A stretch of DNA of 15,303 nucleotides from TMED109 sp002684605 (GTDB lineage: Bacteria > Pseudomonadota > Alphaproteobacteria > TMED109): contig CAJWSU010000031.1 in assembly GCA_913046335.1 (NCBI GenBank), positions 1 through 15,303 on the forward strand, in the 5' to 3' direction. A program made the translations under genes and the position numbers. Each line of letters opens with the position of its first letter. Positions within the stretch are counted from its first letter, which is position 1. Shown piece by piece: positions 14,489-15,303 of this stretch. Under the pieces are notes generated by a model. The model saw only the letters and a list, made by a program, of their open reading frames with translations, had not been told where the DNA came from and made no database searches.

Positions 14489-15303
14489 CCAAAGAAATAA
14501 AATATGATTTAATAGTAATCGGAGGTGGGCCAGGTGGCTATGTAGCTTCTATAAGAGCAGCTCAGTTAGGACTAAAAGTTTTATGTATAGAAAAAAGAAA
14601 AACTTTTGGAGGGACTTGTCTAAATGTGGGATGTATACCTTCTAAAACATTATTACATTCATCACATTTATTTGAACAAAGTAAGAAATTAAGTAGTTTT
14701 GGCATTAATATAAATGGAGAAATTTCATTAGACTTAGAGAAAATGATGAAAAATAAATATAATGCCGTTGATAAGTTAACATTAGGTATAGCAGGGTTAT
14801 TTAAAAAAAATAAAGTAGAGTATGAAATTGGAGAAGGAAAATTTTTAGATAAAAATACAATAGAGGTAAATAAAAAAAAATTTATATCTGATAAAATTCT
14901 TATTGCTACTGGCTCTGAACCAGCAACTATTCCTAATATTAATATAGATGAAACCAATATAGTTTCATCAACAGGTGCTTTAGATTTTACAAAAGTTCCT
15001 AAAAAGCTTGCAGTTATTGGCGGTGGTTATATAGGCTTAGAATTAGGTTCAGTTTGGAATAGACTTGGGTCTGAAGTTACTGTACTAGAATTTACAGATA
15101 CTTTGGTTCCTTCTATGGACTCAGACGTAGCTAATATTTTTCATAAGACTTTAGAAAAACAAGGAATCAAATTCTCTTTAAGTACTAAAGTAGAAAGTGC
15201 AGATATTAAAAATGGAAATGTAGAGTTGAGCTGTATAGAGCTAAAACAAGATACCAAAAAAAAGTATTCTTTTAATAAAGTACTCGTTGCTGTAGGAAGA
15301 AAA
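14485..15303 (+). CDS. lpd: Dihydrolipoyl dehydrogenase (E3), N-terminal part (3' end outside window)
   Basis: The open frame runs from ATG 14485, which overlaps the sucB stop as ATGA, to the window edge, giving 273 of an expected 460-470 residues. E3 reoxidises the dihydrolipoyl arms of E2 with FAD and NAD+. The FAD-binding GGGPGG is at 13-18. The redox-active disulfide is Cys45-Cys50 in GGTCLNVGCIPSKTLL. ATGSEP (141-146) follows. The NAD-binding motif GGGYIGLE is at 179-186, inside LAVIGGGYIGLELGSVWNRL. The dimer-interface domain with the catalytic His-Glu pair lies beyond the window. The position directly after sucB indicates service to the 2-oxoglutarate complex, though the same E3 may also serve pyruvate dehydrogenase or glycine cleavage. 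Confidence 0.97.
   Translation, partial: MTKEIKYDLIVIGGGPGGYVASIRAAQLGLKVLCIEKRKTFGGTCLNVGCIPSKTLLHSSHLFEQSKKLSSFGININGEISLDLEKMMKNKYNAVDKLTLGIAGLFKKNKVEYEIGEGKFLDKNTIEVNKKKFISDKILIATGSEPATIPNINIDETNIVSSTGALDFTKVPKKLAVIGGGYIGLELGSVWNRLGSEVTVLEFTDTLVPSMDSDVANIFHKTLEKQGIKFSLSTKVESADIKNGNVELSCIELKQDTKKKYSFNKVLVAVGRK

Noticed and set aside
14562..14957. A 131-codon minus-strand open frame inside lpd
   Set aside because: It lies wholly antisense to a well-conserved lpd segment, resembles no family I know, and is explained as a shadow of the coding frame. The other minus-strand frames in mmsA, zapE, sucC, sucD, sucA and sucB are rejected for the same reason.

Overview
The window is a 15.3 kb, very AT-rich, single-strand block of central-metabolism genes from a streamlined bacterium, most likely an alphaproteobacterium of the SAR11/HIMB59 kind. 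Three things point there: an SdhB N-terminus of the alphaproteobacterial/mitochondrial type (MVELLLPKNSRVVKGKKY), the order zapE-mdh-sucC-sucD-sucA-sucB-lpd, which is typical of Alphaproteobacteria, and extreme packing with heavy AAA-lysine use. TGA is used as a stop (asd, sdhC, sdhB, sucD, sucB) and TGG as Trp, so the standard bacterial code applies. Biosynthetic asd and catabolic mmsA fit a free-living heterotroph better than a reduced endosymbiont. The lineage is an inference from family resemblance, not a database result.

Layout, all on the + strand: the 3' end of asd (1-264); succinate dehydrogenase sdhC-sdhD-sdhA-sdhB (270-3577); a CaCA-family Na+/Ca2+-type antiporter starting at TTG (3574-4512); methylmalonate-semialdehyde dehydrogenase mmsA (4522-6012); the ZapE/AFG1-type ATPase zapE (6014-7101), whose frame is broken in a run of 13 A; then malate dehydrogenase mdh, succinyl-CoA synthetase sucC-sucD, 2-oxoglutarate dehydrogenase sucA-sucB and the 5' part of lpd (7115-15303). 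The largest gap between genes is 13 nt and most neighbours overlap by 1-4 nt or sit 1-9 nt apart. There is therefore no intergenic stretch to hold a terminator, a tRNA or a dedicated promoter, and I see none. No insertion sequence, CRISPR array or attachment site is present.

Together the genes encode the cycle from 2-oxoglutarate through succinyl-CoA and succinate to fumarate, plus malate to oxaloacetate. Fumarase is not in the window. MmsA yields propionyl-CoA, which can feed into succinyl-CoA by the usual propionate route.

Most of this is ordinary core metabolism. Two things stand out: zapE needs a one-base correction or slippage inside an A13 tract to give a complete, well-conserved protein, and SucB (525 aa) carries two lipoyl domains and what looks like one and a half subunit-binding domains, where the usual E2o has one of each.
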